NCBI GenBank assembly: GCA_029339505.1
Contig: JAQISU010000033.1
Location: forward strand, 558,001 to 622,000
Direction: 5' to 3'
DNA from: Unio delphinus
Taxonomy: Eukaryota > Mollusca > Bivalvia > Unionida > Unionidae
DNA: 64,000 bases
Of this stretch, positions 62,557 through 64,000 are shown piece by piece (the stretch's first letter is position 1; each line of letters begins with the position of its first letter). A model generated the notes under the pieces. That model did not search any database and was not told the DNA's origin. It was given only the letters and a program-made list of their open reading frames with translations. Position numbers and translations under genes: made by a program.

Positions 62557-63367
62557 TGTTACGTATATTTTATATAAGTCATTTATATTTATTTTTATTT
62601 TTGTTTGTTTGTTAGATTTAAATTTGGCATTTTAAGTTTTAAGATTCGTTCATTAAGGGGGAGGTGACCTGTGCTTTACAGAGTGAACACCAGGTGTTGA
62701 CCTCATTTCTGACCTGGTTTCAGAGTTGTAAACAAGCTTTTAAAATGATTGGTTGGTTCCAAGGACAAAATGGAGCATTAGTATAAGCATCTTTCTATTT
62801 TAGTTGGGTCATAAGGTGTGTACGTGATTCTTTGAACGTAAATTTGTTCTGATAGTTTCTAGAAGATCACGTGACCCTTTCCTGTTTACGTAAAAACAGC
62901 TGTATAAATTATGTTTTGGAGCGAGCTATTCAATAGAAGTTGGCCTTTTAGAATATTAAGTTGTGTCTTTTTGAGTTATTTTAAATTACCTTGTACTGGA
63001 AATTGTGTCAATTCGTTTGGATCAAGAGGAATTATTTTGTTATTTATCTGGAAAAGAATTGTGCTCATAGAAATTTTATTAACAAGAACTGACTTCATTA
63101 AGTGACATCGTCTTCCATATTGGATACTTCGCTGGAATTCTAACTTAGTATTATTTGGATATTTTATTACCAGGACTTTTGCAATTTCTCTAGTGGATAA
63201 TATTTTGAATTATTTTTGGATTAATTTTGGAATTGATTCTTAAAACCGTAAGTTTATTTTTCTTTTCTGAAATATATTTGTACTCAATAAATTGTTTATT
63301 AAGTTTTACAAGCTTGTTATTTTCACTCTTTCTATGTTACTGTTTATTCAAGCCTAAGCACGTAACA
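62557..63367 (+). mobile_element. Solo LTR of an LTR retrotransposon, 811 bp
   Basis: Starts TGTTACGT and ends ACGTAACA, a perfect 8-bp inverted terminus of TG...CA form, flanked by a 4-bp duplication CTGT (62553-62556, 63368-63371). A TATA box (TATAAA 62903-62908) and an AATAAA (63286-63291) lie in the expected U3-R-U5 order on the plus strand, with a donor-like CCGTAAGT after 63245. No partner LTR or internal gag-pol is in the window. Two short open frames inside are part of the LTR. Confidence 0.85.
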
Positions 63368-63371
63368 CTGT

Positions 63372-64000
63372 TTCATTCCATCGCATTCCACAAATACAGA
63401 TGTAACATTGTCGTTATGATTCGATCCTAATTACACAATTTAAATTATAGCTTTAGGTGATACTTCAAAGAAACTAAAGTATTTTCTTATCCTGTAATAA
63501 TATGGACCTACTTTGGCGAACATTACTAATTTACAAGAAATTTTGTCGCAGCCAAAAGTGTGAGGGTGGAAATTTACTTCAATCTATAAAAAGCACGTTA
63601 GTTTAGGCTAGAAAACTATTAATTAGATTTATAGGGACATGTGCTTGTTAAATCGCTATGGTGCAATGATTTCTAAAGTCTACGTCTGGAGAGGTAGTGA
63701 TTCTTAATTAAGCCTTCGTTTATTTAACTGGTTCAAACAAGACTAGCAGGAAGGTTAAGTTTGATTTTATATCGAACATGTCGAAAATGTCAAATATAGA
63801 TATTCTACAAACAGTTGTAAGTCATGCTGACCGCAAATTTTGACGCCTAGTTATAAACTGCGGTAGATACATTTATGTCTGATTGGTTACTCTAAAAAAA
63901 GGGGCGTGGTTTCCATACGTAAACCCCTCGATTTAAGTAAGACCCATCGGAAAATCTAATCAGTCCACGTTTTTTTTTTCCCTGCAGAGTGAAAATAATT
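63372..64000. other. Window end, no recognised features
   Basis: AT-rich sequence with no supported frame. An acceptor-like pyrimidine tract ending CCCTGCAG lies at about 63971-63988, but no following exon can be judged. Confidence 0.4.

Noticed and set aside
62911..63430. Two hydrophobic open frames that could suggest a membrane protein
   Set aside because: The first lies within the solo LTR and the second runs across its right end; hydrophobicity follows from T-rich sequence.

Overview
This window looks like animal nuclear DNA, not prokaryotic. It is AT-rich, gene-poor, and full of microsatellites, SINEs and small DNA transposons. The one gene I can support is split into exons with clean GT-AG junctions. 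The repeat content (two tRNA-derived SINE families, hAT and pogo-like MITEs, a CR1/L2-type reverse transcriptase fossil, long poly-C and poly-G runs) fits a lophotrochozoan, most likely a mollusc. That placement is inference; no taxon-specific marker is visible.

The gene is a monocarboxylate transporter-like (SLC16, major facilitator superfamily) gene on the minus strand. Six coding exons between 15523 and 4465 join in one frame to a predicted 703-residue protein. All five coding introns are phase 1, so the four internal exons are frame-neutral. The protein has the SLC16 signature at residues 33-38 and an unusually long cytosolic loop (about residues 216-474) encoded by one 1080-bp exon. A splice acceptor lies 29 bp upstream of the ATG, so the 5' UTR is split. 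A candidate first exon and promoter with a CCAAT box and a CRE-like site lies about 11.5 kb upstream, near 26983-27190. The AT-rich stretch 1-4464 is best read as 3' UTR and downstream flank.

The introns carry identifiable insertions. Intron 5 has a degenerate ~31-bp minisatellite. Intron 4 has a hAT MITE with a perfect 8-bp target duplication. Intron 3 has a pogo/Tigger-like MITE. Intron 1 has a 1.2-kb hAT-type element inserted into a minisatellite, a SINE, and a tRNA-derived SINE fragment.

From about 15.6 kb to 64 kb I see no further convincing gene. This part is a transposon graveyard: three more hAT-type MITEs (17436, 28492, 44683), an 80-bp-arm foldback (24317-24492), SINE copies on both strands, a decayed CR1/L2-like retrotransposon (39745-40920), a tandem duplication split by a SINE with a 10-bp target duplication (42821-43705), several minisatellites (33, 44, 60 and 143-bp units), and a solo LTR (62557-63367). 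Nearly all short open frames here are explained by repeats or chance. I did not find a convincing undescribed biological system. The most useful observations are the loop-expanded transporter with its remote candidate promoter and the precisely bounded transposon insertions.
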